Assembly (NCBI RefSeq): GCF_014873755.1
Contig: NZ_JADBEG010000001.1
Location: 3,598,501-3,662,500 of the forward strand
Reading direction: 5' to 3'
Source: Amycolatopsis lexingtonensis
GTDB lineage: Bacteria; Actinomycetota; Actinomycetes; Mycobacteriales; Pseudonocardiaceae
DNA: 64,000 bases
A program made the translations under genes and the position numbers. Of the stretch, positions 53,389-61,909 are shown one piece after another. The first letter of the stretch is position 1; each line of letters opens with the position of its first letter. Under the pieces are notes generated by a model, which was not told the origin of the DNA, ran no database searches, and worked only from the letters and a program-made list of their open reading frames with translations.

Positions 53389-54180
53389 TCATCCGGGGAG
53401 CAGCGGCGGATCGGGAAGCTCGAGCCATTCGAGGTCCATCGGCACCAGGGTCGTCGAAAGCACCAGCTCCCGCAGCAGGTTCACGGTCAGGGTCAGCCCC
53501 ACCGGCTCCCCCACCTCCTCCCGCCGCAGCCCGTGCACCCCGGCGTCGGAAAGCCGTTGCCGGACCCGGGAAACGAGGTGCTCGACACGCTTGGCCGTCC
53601 AGTTCTCGCGAGGCCGCCGTTCGGCGAGCTCGGCGGCCGCCTGCTGACGGGACAGCGGCAGCGGGTGGGGGTCGTAGCCGAGGTAACGCTGCCCGAGCAC
53701 CGCCAGCACAAGGTGCTCCTCCGGGGACAGCCGCCAGCGTTTCGGCGGTGCCGTCGGGTGCGTCGGGCGGCGCGTGGCGACACCGGCCTCGCCGTCGGAG
53801 ACGAGCAGCTCCAGCACGTGCTCGCGGGTGCCGCGCAGGAACACCGCGGTGTAGCCGTCGGCCAGTGGCAGCGGTTCGCTGTCGCGGTGCAGCAGGACGT
53901 TATCGGACAGCCGGATCGGCGAGCGGCCGGTGTTGCTGAGCCACCAGCGGTCCCGCTCGCGCACGAGCAGCCCGTGGACCCGGCTGATCCGCACGTCTTC
54001 CTCGCCGACGCAGACGTCGACCTCCAGCCGGTTGCGCCCGAAGCTCACCCGGCTCCCCGGTGACGGGGGCACCGCGACGCCGCCGGAGACAGTGAGGGCG
54101 CTCAACATGCCCGGCACGGTGCCGGCGACGCCGTGCCGCAGGCTGCGCTGGTGGTGTGGGTCGAGCCGTCCGGTGGTCAC
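53389..54180 (-). CDS. FHA-domain protein with C-terminal helix-turn-helix-like region
   Basis: A 263-residue protein. The FHA domain spans about residues 35-125 (VSFGRNRLEVDVCVGEEDVR, ISRVHGLLVRERDRWWLSNT), containing the GR, S-R-x-H and N elements that bind phosphothreonine. The C-terminal half (LSPEEHLVLAVLGQRYLGYD; WTAKRVEHLVSRVRQRLSDA) resembles a winged-helix domain. GTG 54180 overlaps the stop of the beta-helix gene (GTGA) and has GGAGG upstream. A Ser/Thr kinase is encoded 1.3 kb upstream, so phospho-signalling between them is plausible. Confidence 0.85.
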   Translation of the reverse strand: MTTGRLDPHHQRSLRHGVAGTVPGMLSALTVSGGVAVPPSPGSRVSFGRNRLEVDVCVGEEDVRISRVHGLLVRERDRWWLSNTGRSPIRLSDNVLLHRDSEPLPLADGYTAVFLRGTREHVLELLVSDGEAGVATRRPTHPTAPPKRWRLSPEEHLVLAVLGQRYLGYDPHPLPLSRQQAAAELAERRPRENWTAKRVEHLVSRVRQRLSDAGVHGLRREEVGEPVGLTLTVNLLRELVLSTTLVPMDLEWLELPDPPLLPG

Positions 54181-55370
54181 GGCCACCTCCGTTCGTAAGC
54201 ACCGATGTCGAAGCCCGCGCCGGCGGGCCGGGCGACACCGTCGAGATCGAACGCGGGCGCGCGCTCGGGACTGCCGGCGTCGACTGCGGCCGAACCCTTC
54301 GCGAGGTGGTAGTCACCGCGGACCGGATCGGCGAACCCCGGGTTCCCGGCGAAGTTGTGATCGGCCGCGAACGGCCCGGGGTCGACCGGTCCGTCCCCGA
54401 ACACGTTGTTGCGCAGGGTGTTCACCCCGGTGAACCGGTCGGCGTCGATCAGCAGCGAACCACGGGCGTTGCCGTCGAAGGTGTTGTTGACGATCTCCAG
54501 GTTCCGTATGGTCCCGGTCGACTCGGCCCAGAGGCTAAGCCCGGCCTGCGCGTTGCCGGTGGACAGGTTGTCGAAGACCCGCACGTCCGACAGCAGCCGG
54601 GTTTCCGAGTAGTCCTCGACGGCGAGCCCGATACCGGCCTTGGTGGCCTCGCGGGTCCCGCCGACGACGTTGGCATAGACGTCCACAATGGACGAGGAGT
54701 CGACGTAGATGTCCGGGCCCCGGTTGCCGGTCACGACGTCGTGGTGGATCTTCACCCGGGCGGCATCGTCGTACTTGACGTCGATACCTTCTTCGCCGTT
54801 GTCGTGCACGCGGCACCCGGACACCTCGACGTCCGACGAGCCGGAGGCGATGCTCAGCGCTTCGTGGTCGGCCGAGGTGCCGCGGGCGTTGGCGCCGCGG
54901 ATGTCACAGCCGGTGATCCGCACCCGCCGGGTGCCGACCAGCACGAGCCCGCCGTCGCGGGAGCCGTCGACGCCGAACCGGTCGAACACGAGGTCGTGCG
55001 CGCCGGCGGCGTACACGCCGAAGCGGGTCGAGCCGGACACGGTCACATCGGTGAACTCCAGCCAGCTGTGCCCGCCCACCGCCAGGCCGCCGGCGCCGGT
55101 CAGCACCGCGGTGCCGCCGGTCCCGGTGAACCGGATCGGACGGCCCGGGGCGCCGTCGCGGCGGACGGTCAGCCCGCCCGGGTACCTGCCGGCCTCGATC
55201 GCGATCGTGTCGCCCGGCCGGGCGAGGTCGGCCGCGGCCTGCACCGTGGCGTACTTCCCGTGCGGGCCGACGTGCCAGGTGCGCGGCACCGGTCCGGCAG
55301 CCCCCTCGGCTGCCGGACCGGCCATTGCCACCACCAGGAGCGCCCCACCGGCCAGTACCCGTATCGCCAC
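54177..55370 (-). CDS. secreted right-handed beta-helix protein
   Basis: A 397-residue protein with an N-terminal signal (MAIRVLAGGALLVVAMAGPA, cleavage near AEGAAG) and repeated parallel beta-helix coils from about residue 40 to 340 (YATVQAAADLARPGDTIAIE; NGEEGIDVKYDDAARVKIHH; LSTGNAQAGLSLWAESTGTI). It ends with the frequent tail DLDGVARPAGAGFDIGAYE. Such proteins bind or cleave polysaccharides outside the cell; no lyase residues can be assigned. It is followed by the FHA gene with a 4-bp overlap. Confidence 0.87.
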   Translation of the reverse strand: MAIRVLAGGALLVVAMAGPAAEGAAGPVPRTWHVGPHGKYATVQAAADLARPGDTIAIEAGRYPGGLTVRRDGAPGRPIRFTGTGGTAVLTGAGGLAVGGHSWLEFTDVTVSGSTRFGVYAAGAHDLVFDRFGVDGSRDGGLVLVGTRRVRITGCDIRGANARGTSADHEALSIASGSSDVEVSGCRVHDNGEEGIDVKYDDAARVKIHHDVVTGNRGPDIYVDSSSIVDVYANVVGGTREATKAGIGLAVEDYSETRLLSDVRVFDNLSTGNAQAGLSLWAESTGTIRNLEIVNNTFDGNARGSLLIDADRFTGVNTLRNNVFGDGPVDPGPFAADHNFAGNPGFADPVRGDYHLAKGSAAVDAGSPERAPAFDLDGVARPAGAGFDIGAYERRWP

Positions 55371-55430
55371 TTCTCGTCCCGTCTGCTCCGGCCCGCGAAC
55401 CCGGCCTCGGCTCCCTTTCTAGCCGGGGCC

Positions 55431-55450
55431 ACCGGGGACCGGTCCCCGGT
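55431..55450. repeat. palindrome ACCGGGGACCGGTCCCCGGT, copy 1
   Basis: A perfect 20-bp palindrome directly after the stop of the kinase gene. The 14-bp core GGGGACCGGTCCCC recurs at 57928-57941, 59109-59122 and 60666-60679. Position after a stop suggests a terminator or a repeat that inserts at gene ends. Confidence 0.75.
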
Positions 55451-57253
55451 TCACGGCAGCCGCCGGACGAGGACCTCCGCCAGGGAGCGTGCGGTGGCGC
55501 ACAGCGCGTTCCCGTCGGCCGCCGCGGTGTCCTCGACGGCGACCGTGGCGACCTCCTCCCGGTCCTGGGGCGTACCGCGCATCATCGGCGCGGCCGGGGT
55601 GTAGGAGCGGTGCACGACCTCGACGGAGCACTCCGGGTTCCCGCCGGGCACCGGCGCCACGACGGCGTTGCGGTTCCCGATGCGGATCCGGTCGCCCGGC
55701 ACCTCCTCGTCCCTCTCGATCGGCCACTCCCGGCTGTACTCGACGGTGATCGTGCGCGGATCGTGCTCCCAGGTGCAGCCCCAGCCGCCGAACGCGCGGT
55801 CCGGTTTCTTGGCCCGGCCCAGCACGCCGGTTGTCGTAGCGTCGTCGAGCAGCCCGCAGGCGTCGACGTGCGCCAGCGACCACTCCGGGAGCTGGGCGCG
55901 CCGCGGCAGGGGCCCGTTGGCGAGCGTGGCCAGCACGCCGGACAGCACCGACTCCGAGTAGGAGCACACCGGCGCGTCCCGCGCGCGTTCGATCGCGCGT
56001 GAGGTGACGACGATTCGATTGGCATCGGCCAGCGAGATGGCGCGCTCGCAGGAGCCGTCGTGCATCTCGGGGTACTCGATTTCGCCCATCTTGCCGGGTA
56101 CCGGCGGCCGGGGCGGGTACCGCAGCGGGCCGGTCAGGTCGAGCCGGGTCTGGACCTGACCGGCCTTGCCGGTCAGCGTGGTCGTGACAACGCAGGTGCC
56201 GAAGTTCGACACCTCCGGGTCCACGAACGGCTCTCCGAACCCGGTGAGCGAGTTGAGCGAGATCGCCGCGCACGGGTCCGTCCCGGCCGGGTCGGCGCCG
56301 AGGGTGTTCGCCCCGGCCGGGGCGCTGTGGGTGGGCGGCCCGGTTGGAGCGCTGCCGGTGGTGGTCCACAGCGGCCGGGCGAGGACGAACCCGGCCACCA
56401 GCGCGGCCACCGCAGCCACCGCGGCCCCGGCGAGCACCCGGCGGCGCAGGAGGCGGCGCGGCCGGGGCACGGGCGCGTCCGCCGTGAGCAGCGTGACCGC
56501 TTCGGCGGCGCCGGGCCGGTCGGCCGGGTGCCGGGCCATGAGCGCGGCGAGCACCGGCGCGAACCGCCCGGCGCGCTCGGCGGGCTCGGGGCGCCCGGCG
56601 GCCGCGCGGCGCATCTGCGCGAACGGGCCGTCCTCGCCCGATCCCCACGGCGAGCGGCCTTCGATCGCGGCGTAGAGGGTGGCCCCCAGGGAGAAGACGT
56701 CCGAGGCGGGTCCGGCTTCGGCGCCGTCGGCCACCTCCGGCGCGACGTACCCGAGCGTGCCGGTGAGCTGCGCGCCGCCGGTGCGGGTGACCTCGGTCCA
56801 GCGGGCGATGCCCAGGTCGGTGAGCTTGGCGACGTCGTCCGCGGTCACCAGGACGTTGCCGGGCTTGACGTCGCGGTGGACGATGCCGCGGGCGTGCATG
56901 TCCGCGAGCGCCGCGGCGAGCTGCGCGCCGATCCGCCGCACCCGGTCCTCGGGTAGCGGCCCGCCGTCGTCGACGAGCTCCTCGAGGCTCCGGGCGGCCA
57001 GGTACTCGGTGACCAGCCACTGGGCGTCCCCGTCGGTGACCGTGTCGAACACGGTGACGACGTTCGAGTGCAGCAGCCCGGCACCGATCCGCGCCTCACG
57101 GCGAATCTGCCCGGCGTCCTCGCCCAGCGCCCGCTTGAGCGTCACCTGCCTGCCGAGTTCGAGATCGACCGCCCGCCAGACGACGCCCATGCCACCCCGG
57201 CCGAGCTCCTCCTCCAACCGGTAGCGGTTGGCCACGACTCGCCCCTTGCCCAC
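55451..57253 (-). CDS. membrane-anchored Ser/Thr protein kinase (PknB-like) with extracellular domain
   Basis: A 600-residue protein. Kinase domain at residues 8-260: glycine loop GRGGMGVVW, K40 in [14 protein letters not shown] (126-133), DLG in place of DFG (146-148), APE. One membrane helix lies at about 273-293 (VLAGAAVAAVAALVAGFVLA), followed by an extracellular domain of about 300 residues rich in paired cysteines (for example FGTCVV, DGSCERA, DACGLL) rather than PASTA repeats, resembling DUF3558-type domains. GTG 57253 is placed by the promoter directly upstream. Confidence 0.88.
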   Translation of the reverse strand: MGKGRVVANRYRLEEELGRGGMGVVWRAVDLELGRQVTLKRALGEDAGQIRREARIGAGLLHSNVVTVFDTVTDGDAQWLVTEYLAARSLEELVDDGGPLPEDRVRRIGAQLAAALADMHARGIVHRDVKPGNVLVTADDVAKLTDLGIARWTEVTRTGGAQLTGTLGYVAPEVADGAEAGPASDVFSLGATLYAAIEGRSPWGSGEDGPFAQMRRAAAGRPEPAERAGRFAPVLAALMARHPADRPGAAEAVTLLTADAPVPRPRRLLRRRVLAGAAVAAVAALVAGFVLARPLWTTTGSAPTGPPTHSAPAGANTLGADPAGTDPCAAISLNSLTGFGEPFVDPEVSNFGTCVVTTTLTGKAGQVQTRLDLTGPLRYPPRPPVPGKMGEIEYPEMHDGSCERAISLADANRIVVTSRAIERARDAPVCSYSESVLSGVLATLANGPLPRRAQLPEWSLAHVDACGLLDDATTTGVLGRAKKPDRAFGGWGCTWEHDPRTITVEYSREWPIERDEEVPGDRIRIGNRNAVVAPVPGGNPECSVEVVHRSYTPAAPMMRGTPQDREEVATVAVEDTAAADGNALCATARSLAEVLVRRLP

Positions 57254-57259
57254 CCGGGG

Positions 57260-57265
57260 AGTGTA
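57260..57265 (-). promoter_or_regulatory. -10 element TACACT of the kinase gene
   Basis: On the minus strand TACACT ends 6 bp before the GTG at 57253, so the transcript is probably leaderless. No ribosome-binding site is present upstream of the GTG, which agrees with this. Confidence 0.5.
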
Positions 57266-57296
57266 CGAAATCCCGTGTCGATCCGCTGACACCGCG

Positions 57297-57890
57297 TCAC
57301 TGCTGCGGTCGGCCGAACCAGTTATCACTCGGTTGGCCGTGCCCGCTCCGGAACACGAGCGGTCGCCGGCCGGTCGACGTTTCAATGCTCGCCACGAGTT
57401 CGCGTGCGGCATAGGTGAGGCTAGTGACGACGATCTTCTCGCCGTCCGCCAGGTGGATGAAGCACCGGAAGTCGCCGCCGGTCCACTGCGTGAATGCAGT
57501 ACCCCTGACGATGGGTTGCGGTTCCACATCCACGATTTCGGTCCAGTCGTAGGTTCGTGTCCGGCCGGCACGCTCCACGCGAAGGCCGTTCTGATGAACT
57601 TCGTAGACCTCACCGCGGTGGCGTAGCGCCCAGACACCGAAGACCACCGCGGCGATCAGCATGCCGATCGCCGCGCCTGCGAGCACGCCGGACAGCGGCC
57701 CGAGATGATCCAATGGGTCCTCGCCGGCCGCGGCGTTCAGCAGCCACAGCACCCAGGTCGGCAGAGATAGGAGAACCCCCGTGATCAGGAGGGCAACCGC
57801 GAACCACCCCCGGCGGTGGGTCAGGGTGTGATGCATCCCCAGCAGCTCGCCGAGTTCCGTATCCGCTGTCACGAGCACCTCACTTTCCAT
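57297..57890 (-). CDS. two-helix membrane protein with PH-like domain
   Basis: A 197-residue protein: two membrane helices at about residues 24-45 (WFAVALLITGVLLSLPTWVL) and 62-82 (LAGAAIGMLIAAVVFGVWAL), then a cytoplasmic domain of beta strands (YEVHQNGLRVERAGRTRTYD; GGDFRCFIHLADGEKIVVTS) resembling bacterial PH domains. It is paralogous to the protein at 60108-60611 (shared ALRHRGE and GGDFRC segments). The ATG at 57890 is preceded by a 38-bp palindrome. Function unknown. Confidence 0.75.
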   Translation of the reverse strand: MESEVLVTADTELGELLGMHHTLTHRRGWFAVALLITGVLLSLPTWVLWLLNAAAGEDPLDHLGPLSGVLAGAAIGMLIAAVVFGVWALRHRGEVYEVHQNGLRVERAGRTRTYDWTEIVDVEPQPIVRGTAFTQWTGGDFRCFIHLADGEKIVVTSLTYAARELVASIETSTGRRPLVFRSGHGQPSDNWFGRPQQ

Positions 57891-57915
57891 CCTGTCACGA
57901 CGACACCACACAGTG

Positions 57916-57953
57916 GCGGGATGCGCCGGGGACCGGTCCCCGGCGCATCCCGC
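57916..57953. repeat. 38-bp perfect palindrome containing the GGGGACCGGTCCCC core, copy 2
   Basis: Perfectly symmetric about 57934/57935; the arm outside the core reads GGGATGCGCC. It sits at the 3' end of the decayed kinase copy and upstream of the PH-like gene. It is the largest of the four copies. Confidence 0.8.
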
Positions 57954-57955
57954 AC

Positions 57956-58680
57956 CACGACAGGAATCCACTCCAGGAAGAACCCGGCCACGAGCGCGGC
58001 CACCACCGCCACCGCGGCGCCGGCGAGCAGCCGCCTGCGCAGGCGACGTCGGGGCCGCCGCGGCACCGCGCGTCCTCGGTGAGCAGCGTGATCGCGTCGG
58101 CCGCGCCGGACCGGTCGGCGTGGTGGCAGGCCATCACCGCGGCGAGCACCGGCACGAACCACCCCGCGCGTTCGGCCGGCAAGGGGCGTCCGCCGCGTAG
58201 AGGGTGACCCCAGGGAGAAGGCGGGCGTGGCTTCGCCGCCGTCGGCCACTTCGCGCGCGACGTACCCGAGGGTTCCGGTGAGCTGGGCGCCGCCGGAGGG
58301 CGATGCCCAGGTCGGTCAGCTTGGCGACGTCGTCCGCGTTCACCAGGACGTTGCCCGGCTTGACATCACGGTGGACGATGCCGCGGGCGTGCATGGCCGC
58401 GATCGCCCCGGCGAGCTGCGCGCTGATCCCGCGGACGGGCGGTTCTCGGGCAGCGGCCCGCCGTCGTCGACGAGCTCCTCCAGGCTCCGCGCGGCCAGGT
58501 ACTCCGTGACCAGCCACCGGGCGTCGCCGTCGACGACCGTGTCGGACACGGTGACGACGTTCGCGTGCAGCAGCCCGGCACCGATCCGCGCCTCACGGCG
58601 GATCCGCCCGGCGTCCTCATCCAGCGAGCGCTTCGGCCAGCCAATACCGGCCGGCCACGACGCGCCCCTCGCTCACGCGG
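57956..58680 (-). pseudogene. decayed copy of the Ser/Thr kinase gene
   Basis: Segments of the neighbouring kinase recur in several frames: start-like VSEGRVVAGRYWLAEAL, then [60 protein letters not shown] and [12 protein letters not shown], and the membrane-helix region near 58000. The glycine loop and catalytic Lys segment are deleted, several frameshifts are present and the extracellular domain is gone. It is a tandem duplicate that has degenerated. Confidence 0.82.
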
Positions 58681-58697
58681 GCAATCTACGAAACTCC

Positions 58698-59084
58698 TCA
58701 TCCCGGTGGCGGGCCGTACCGGTTCTCCCCCGGCGTGCCCCGTTCGCTCCAGAAGACGGTCAGGACGATCCAGCCGATGCAGGAGATGACGCCGACGCAC
58801 CACCAGCCGGACCGCCCGGTGTCGTGCAGCCGCCGGATCCCGACGCTGACGAACGGCACCAGCCACGGCAGGTAGAGGATCGTGCCGACGGTGTAGAGCC
58901 ACTCCTCGTCGACGACGTTCTCGACGCCACCGAGGATCAGCACCAGCGGCACGTAGGCCATGAAGAAGTACCAGAACTCCGGCCGAGAGGCCCGCCCGCG
59001 GGGCCGGAAGCTCAGGCGCACCGCGCGGGCCAACGCGGCTCCGAAGCCGATTCCGCGGAACCCGGTAACGCTTTCGAACTGCAT
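58698..59084 (-). CDS. DUF805 membrane protein
   Basis: A 128-residue protein with the DUF805 signature (SFRPRGRASRPEFWYFFMAY; GIRRLHDTGRSGWW) and four membrane helices. DUF805 proteins are small inner-membrane proteins of unknown function. The ATG at 59084 is followed by a short cytoplasmic start. A palindrome copy lies 23 bp upstream. Confidence 0.9.
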   Translation of the reverse strand: MQFESVTGFRGIGFGAALARAVRLSFRPRGRASRPEFWYFFMAYVPLVLILGGVENVVDEEWLYTVGTILYLPWLVPFVSVGIRRLHDTGRSGWWCVGVISCIGWIVLTVFWSERGTPGENRYGPPPG

Positions 59085-59106
59085 TGGCCGAGCTTGGGGC
59101 GTCGCG

Positions 59107-59124
59107 CCGGGGACCGGTCCCCGG
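59107..59124. repeat. GGGGACCGGTCCCC palindrome, copy 3
   Basis: CCGGGGACCGGTCCCCGG (18-bp perfect palindrome) directly follows the stop codon of the minus-strand gene ending at 59125, the same placement as copy 1. Confidence 0.75.
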
Positions 59125-60111
59125 TCAGCGCGGCACCCCGCCGACGAACGGGCTCAGGTGCGTGCCGAGGTTCTCGCTCTCGGGGAGGTCGTAGTCCTTG
59201 CGTCGCTTGGTATCCGCTTCGGAGGCCGGGACGAGGAGACGCTCCCCGCAGCCGGAGCGGGCCTTCCCGGCTTCGATCGGGAACGAGCCGACCAGCCGGC
59301 CGGTATGCGCTTCGACGACGTCGACCCGGTACTGACCCCGGTAGTCCACGGTGGTGTAGCCGTCTTCGTAGTCGCAGTGCCCGGCCTCCCTGCCACCGGT
59401 GATGACGACGCAGCCGACCAGCTGCACCGCGGCCGGGTCGCCCTTCGGGGCCGAGGAGTACCGCTCGGTTCCTTCGGCGAAGACGACGACCGGGTGGGGC
59501 GCGGCCCCTTCGTAGGCGGCGGTGCTGCCGAACGCGCGGCCGCCGTCGCAGAGCCGGGCCAGCTGGTCGGTCTTCGCCGGCGCGTCACCGACCAGGTAGT
59601 TCCGCGCGACCGGCACCGCGGTGAACCAGACGGCGGCCGCGCCAAACAGGGTCAGTGCGGCCAGGCTGGTGATCCTCCTCGCCGTCCAAGCACCCACCGG
59701 GGCCCGCCGCAGCCGCGAAGTCGCGAGGTCGCCGGCACCGCACATGGTGTCTTCATTGAGCTGCGGGGTCTCCGCCCAAGTCGCGGTCCAGCCGGAATCG
59801 CGTTGCCAGACGACCACCCCGCCTTCCGCGACGGCGATCCAGTGTCGCCCGCCGTGCACCGGGCCGAAGTGCGTCACGAGGACGGCCAGCCCGACCAGCG
59901 CGCTCCAGGCCAGCAGCGGCCACTGCCAGATCGTCGACTGCTCGTAGCGGAGGATGATCGTCACGATCACGGCGACGACGGCGCCGATCCCGGCCAGGAC
60001 CCACAGCCCGATGGCCACGCCGCTGTGGCTCCGGTGGATCCGGACGACCTCCCCCAGCCCGGCGGCGCGGGCGGCGTCGCGGATGGCCTGCCGTCGCCGC
60101 CCCGGGCTCAC
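59125..60111 (-). CDS. membrane protein of unknown function, 328 aa
   Basis: GTG 60111 overlaps the stop of the upstream gene (GTGA). Predicted membrane helices lie at about residues 30-50 (GVAIGLWVLAGIGAVVAVIV), 60-80 and 145-165 (SLAALTLFGAAAVWFTAVPV). A C-terminal extracytoplasmic domain of about 160 residues contains cysteines spaced as if paired (ARLCDGG, VGCVVI, GHCDYED, GCGERLL). No family is recognised. It is co-translated with the PH-like paralogue, so both may form one membrane assembly. Confidence 0.72.
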   Translation of the reverse strand: MSPGRRRQAIRDAARAAGLGEVVRIHRSHSGVAIGLWVLAGIGAVVAVIVTIILRYEQSTIWQWPLLAWSALVGLAVLVTHFGPVHGGRHWIAVAEGGVVVWQRDSGWTATWAETPQLNEDTMCGAGDLATSRLRRAPVGAWTARRITSLAALTLFGAAAVWFTAVPVARNYLVGDAPAKTDQLARLCDGGRAFGSTAAYEGAAPHPVVVFAEGTERYSSAPKGDPAAVQLVGCVVITGGREAGHCDYEDGYTTVDYRGQYRVDVVEAHTGRLVGSFPIEAGKARSGCGERLLVPASEADTKRRKDYDLPESENLGTHLSPFVGGVPR

Positions 60112-60611
60112 TGCGGTGCCCCCGCCTCCACGTGTGCCACCAGCCCGCGGGCGTCCGCGGTCAGCCCGGTGACCACGAACTTGCCGCCATCGGTCAGGTG
60201 GACGACGCAGCGGAAGTCGCCGCCGGTCAGCCGGGTGAGCGCGGTGTCCTTGGTCTGCCCGTGGACGACGCGGGCGATCTCCGGCCACGGCACCACCCGC
60301 GTCCGCCCGCTGCCGGTCAGCCGCAGGGCGTGGTCGTGGACCTCGAAGGCCTCCCCGCGGTGCCGGACGGCCCAGGCGCCGAACACGACCGTGCCCCCGA
60401 AGCAGCCGATCGCCAGGCTGATCATCGCCGCCGGTACGACGAACGGATCCGCGGCCAAGCGCACTTTCCCGTTGACGGTATCGGCGATGCCCCAGAGCAC
60501 GACGCCGGGCAGGCCGAGTGCCACGCCGGCGGCGAAGAGGATCACCGCCGCCCAGCCGCGCGGGCGGACGTTCGTGCGGTGGGTTCGCACCGCCGGGCCG
60601 AGTTCCGTCAC
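60108..60611 (-). CDS. two-helix membrane protein with PH-like domain, paralogue of 57297-57890
   Basis: A 167-residue protein with two membrane helices (AVILFAAGVALGLPGVVLWG; ISLAIGCFGGTVVFGAWAV) and a beta-rich cytoplasmic domain (FEVHDHALRLTGSGRTRVVP; GGDFRCVVHLTDGGKFVVTG). GTG 60611 follows GAGGGGAC. Its similarity to the other copy, the kinase duplicate and the shared palindromes suggest this block grew by local duplication. Confidence 0.75.
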   Translation of the reverse strand: MTELGPAVRTHRTNVRPRGWAAVILFAAGVALGLPGVVLWGIADTVNGKVRLAADPFVVPAAMISLAIGCFGGTVVFGAWAVRHRGEAFEVHDHALRLTGSGRTRVVPWPEIARVVHGQTKDTALTRLTGGDFRCVVHLTDGGKFVVTGLTADARGLVAHVEAGAPQ

Positions 60612-60664
60612 CGTTGTCCCCTCGCGCGGTCCGCGTTGTCTCGCGCCATGATTCCCGGAGTGCT

Positions 60665-60680
60665 CGGGGACCGGTCCCCG
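60665..60680. repeat. GGGGACCGGTCCCC palindrome, copy 4
   Basis: CGGGGACCGGTCCCCG, a 16-bp perfect palindrome 54 bp upstream of the PH-like gene at 60611. It probably marks the end of a lost upstream minus-strand gene. Confidence 0.7.
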
Positions 60681-60899
60681 CAGGCCGGGTCGGCCGGCCG
60701 CCACCGCAGCGGCCCGGCCGATGACGCGGCCTCCCGCCCCCCCCCGTCACGACCAGCGCCACCGCCGCGCTGCCCGTCTTGACCACCTCGAACGGCATCA
60801 CACAAACCAACGCGCCGACAGTCGCCGCGGTTTCGCGCAGCAGCATGCCTTTCGCCTGCATGCCGTTCGAGCCCAGTAGCGCCAGGACAGTGCACGCGT
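60681..60899. other. gap of about 220 bp without clear gene
   Basis: A minus-strand stretch reads GALVCVMPFEVVKTGSAAVA then ALVVTGGGG, which could be a membrane-segment scrap, but no complete gene is present. It separates the envelope block from the McrC remnant. Confidence 0.35.
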
Positions 60900-61713
60900 T
60901 GCACATCGGCCCCAACGCCGGACTCGGCCGCTCCCGAGACTTGCCGCTCGCGGTGTCATACCAGTCCCACGACGAGGACATCCTCGAAAACCAGCTACTG
61001 GCCGCAGCCGTCGAGAAACTGGCCAAGGTCCCGACGCACAGCACCAGGACTTAGCGCTCCCTGGCGCGCTTGCGACGCCTCTTCGAAGGCATCACTGCTC
61101 ACCCACTGCACCAGGCCCACCTACCTGAGATGCGGTGGACCCGGCTCAACGAGCACTACCGACCAGCCGTCGAACTCGCCCGGCTCATCCTCACCGAAAC
61201 AGAGGCCGACCTCGGCGCCGGCCAAGTAGCGGCGCCCGGTCTCGTGGTCACGATGCACAACGTCTTCGAGAAGTTCGTCCGCACCGCCACCCGACGCACC
61301 CTCGGCCTCACCGAACACGAATTTCCCGCCGGCAAGCACGCCCCAGCGCTGCACCTGGACGACCAGCGGAAACTGAACGTCCAGCCCGACCTGAGCCTCT
61401 GGGTCAACGGCCGGTGCCGGTTCGTCGACGAACTCAAATACCGCATGGACACCAGCGCGGAGACGCCCAGCACCTCTACCAAACCCTCGCCTACGCAACC
61501 GCCACCGGACTGCCCGACGCAACACTCATCTACGCCGACGGCCCGCCGACCGACAGCATCCACACCCAGCCCCTCGCCGGCACCAGAATTCACGTACGAC
61601 ACCTCGACCTCGCCGCGAGCACCAACGAGATCCTCGGACAGATCAGGCGACTTGCCCAGCACATCAAACATGACGTCGCGCATCCCGCCATCCCGGGTCG
61701 CTCCGGGCCCTAA
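60900..61713 (+). pseudogene. McrC-like restriction component, broken
   Basis: Three pieces of an McrC protein lie in order: DLPLAVSYQSHDEDILENQL up to a TAG at about 61051; then LNEHYRPAVELARLILTETE, VTMHNVFEKFVRTATRRTLG and LNVQPDLSLWVNGRCRFVDE with LKYRM, the PD-(D/E)xK nuclease core; then, after a frameshift near 61455, LYQTLAYATATGLPDATLIY to the stop at 61713. The N-terminus is missing and there is no McrB nearby, so the system is dead. Confidence 0.75.
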
Positions 61714-61909
61714 TCCAGCGCTTCCGACGATCACGATTCCACGGAAGGGCGGCGTTGCCGGAGAAGCGGCCAGGGTTCCGATCGTGACGGCCTGGATCGT
61801 GATCGGCGCGCTGGACAGCTCCCCCGGGCGTGTCGACCGTCTCACGATCCCGAGATCCCGCACACTCGGAGAGCGCGGAACAGCACAGCCGAACAGCCGA
61901 GGAACGTGG

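Noticed and set aside
59125..61044. Single 639-codon minus-strand gene
   Set aside because: The upstream 311 codons are antisense or out of frame to the PH-like gene; the GTGA overlap at 60108-60111 marks the real start.
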